Shown here: positions 54,444-54,638 of the stretch, piece by piece | Layout: every line of letters starts with the position of its first letter | Position numbering within the stretch: the stretch's first letter is position 1 | DNA from: Dimargaris cristalligena | Taxonomy: Eukaryota > Kickxellomycota > Dimargaritomycetes > Dimargaritales > Dimargaritaceae | NCBI GenBank assembly: GCA_027576995.1 | Contig: JANBQC010000133.1 | Coordinates: forward strand, 1-54,638 | Length of the DNA: 54,638 bases | Direction: 5' to 3' | Notes under the pieces: generated by a model | Told to the model about the DNA's origin: nothing | Database searches by the model: none | What the model saw: only the letters and a program-made list of their open reading frames with translations | Made by a program: the position numbers and the translations under genes

Positions 54444-54543
54444 ATATGGGGAGTCGTTCAACAAGGCTGTATAACGAAAAATCCATTTGATGAGGCAAGT
54501 ACTACTGGTTGAGAATAAACTTCCCACCGATTTTCCCATATAC
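54444..54543 (-). mobile_element. MITE-like TIR element, copy 4, reverse and truncated
   Basis: Reads as the reverse complement of the other copies: ATATGGGGAGTCGTTCA, then AGGCTGTATAACGAAAAATCCA, then TACTACTGGTTGAGAATAAA. It matches up to CCCATATACATAT and then stops where copy 5 begins in the other direction, so about 45 bp including the distal TIR are missing. Confidence 0.75.
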
Positions 54544-54638
54544 ATATGGAAGAAATTCAAGCCAGCTGTATAAGGTTTTACATAATACGTGTATGGACGA
54601 ATATATTTGAGAATAGCTTTTAACCAGTAATATTGGCC
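54544..54638 (+). mobile_element. MITE-like TIR element, copy 5, cut by window end
   Basis: Starts ATATGGAAGAAATTCA, then CCAGCTGTATAAGGTTTTAC, and runs to the AACCAGTAATATTGGCC block at the window edge. It is closest to copy 2 (12716-12857), sharing GTATAAGGTTTTACA and GAGAATAGCTTTTAACC. The right half would lie beyond the window. Confidence 0.82.

Larger units (their letters stand above)
52195..54638. other. Gene-free, repeat-rich right end
   Basis: No supported gene. A (TC)n run (52216-52234) follows the OPT stop. Two units of the GC-hairpin repeat (53721-54190) and two joined TIR elements (54444-54638) lie near the window end. Confidence 0.6.

Noticed and set aside
1..54638. CRISPR arrays, bacterial operons, rRNA genes, spliceosomal RNAs
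   Set aside because: No regularly spaced direct repeats, no ribosome-binding-site operon structure, and no U1, U2, U4, U5, U6 or rRNA core sequence was recognised; the window is eukaryotic.

Overview
This window looks like nuclear DNA of a filamentous, probably early-diverging fungus. Compact genes have a strong preference for C or G in the third codon position. They sit between AT-rich intergenic stretches full of homopolymer runs and short repeats. Introns are few and short (about 120-240 bp, GTAAGT-type donors, pyrimidine-rich acceptors). The gene set is clearly eukaryotic: cytosolic cyclophilin, eIF6, ribosomal protein eS12, mitochondrial uS19, a Rab GAP, a Mss4-type Rab chaperone, a Csm3/Swi3 fork-protection protein, an MPDU1 homologue and an OPT transporter. 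A zoopagomycotan or kickxellomycotinan origin would fit the expansion of secreted subtilases, but that is a guess; no rRNA or other marker here settles it.

Layout. 1-1621 is the decayed 3' end of a Ty3-type retrotransposon (integrase core with stops, integrase C-terminus in another frame). 1622-3840 is repeat-rich and holds one copy of a short TIR element. 3841-6405 is a secreted subtilase (+). After an AT-rich gap come cyclophilin A (+, one intron), mitochondrial uS19 (+), a mitochondrial RRM protein (-), an MPDU1-like PQ-loop protein (+), a candidate small secreted protein (+) and a 1654-residue GRAM-TBC Rab GAP (+, one intron). Two more subtilases, close paralogues of each other, lie on the minus strand at 23043-25637 and 31845-34445, separated by 6.2 kb with no convincing gene. 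The right half holds a mitochondrial RCC1-like protein (+, one intron), eIF6 (+), Csm3/Swi3 (-, three exons reassembled here), Mss4/Dss4 (+), eS12 (+, probable 5'UTR intron), two very short two-exon candidate ORFs, and a large OPT-family transporter (+). The last 2.4 kb is repeat-rich again and carries copies of the same two repeat families seen near the left end.

How the genes relate. There is no operon logic. Themes are secreted proteolysis (three subtilases with propeptide, catalytic domain, PA-type insert and Fn3-like tail), mitochondrial gene expression (uS19m, RRM protein, RCC1-like protein), cytosolic ribosome production (eS12, eIF6), Rab GTPase control (TBC GAP, Mss4/Dss4), ER glycan donor use (MPDU1), and replication-fork protection (Csm3).

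The least ordinary signals are a 140-150 bp TIR repeat family with five copies, two of them joined head-on; a ~250 bp GC-hairpin repeat at both ends of the window; two compact structured loci (26210-26271 and 47678-47767); and two splice-consistent micro-ORFs (48341-48645 and 49128-49759). I did not find a clearly new multi-gene system.
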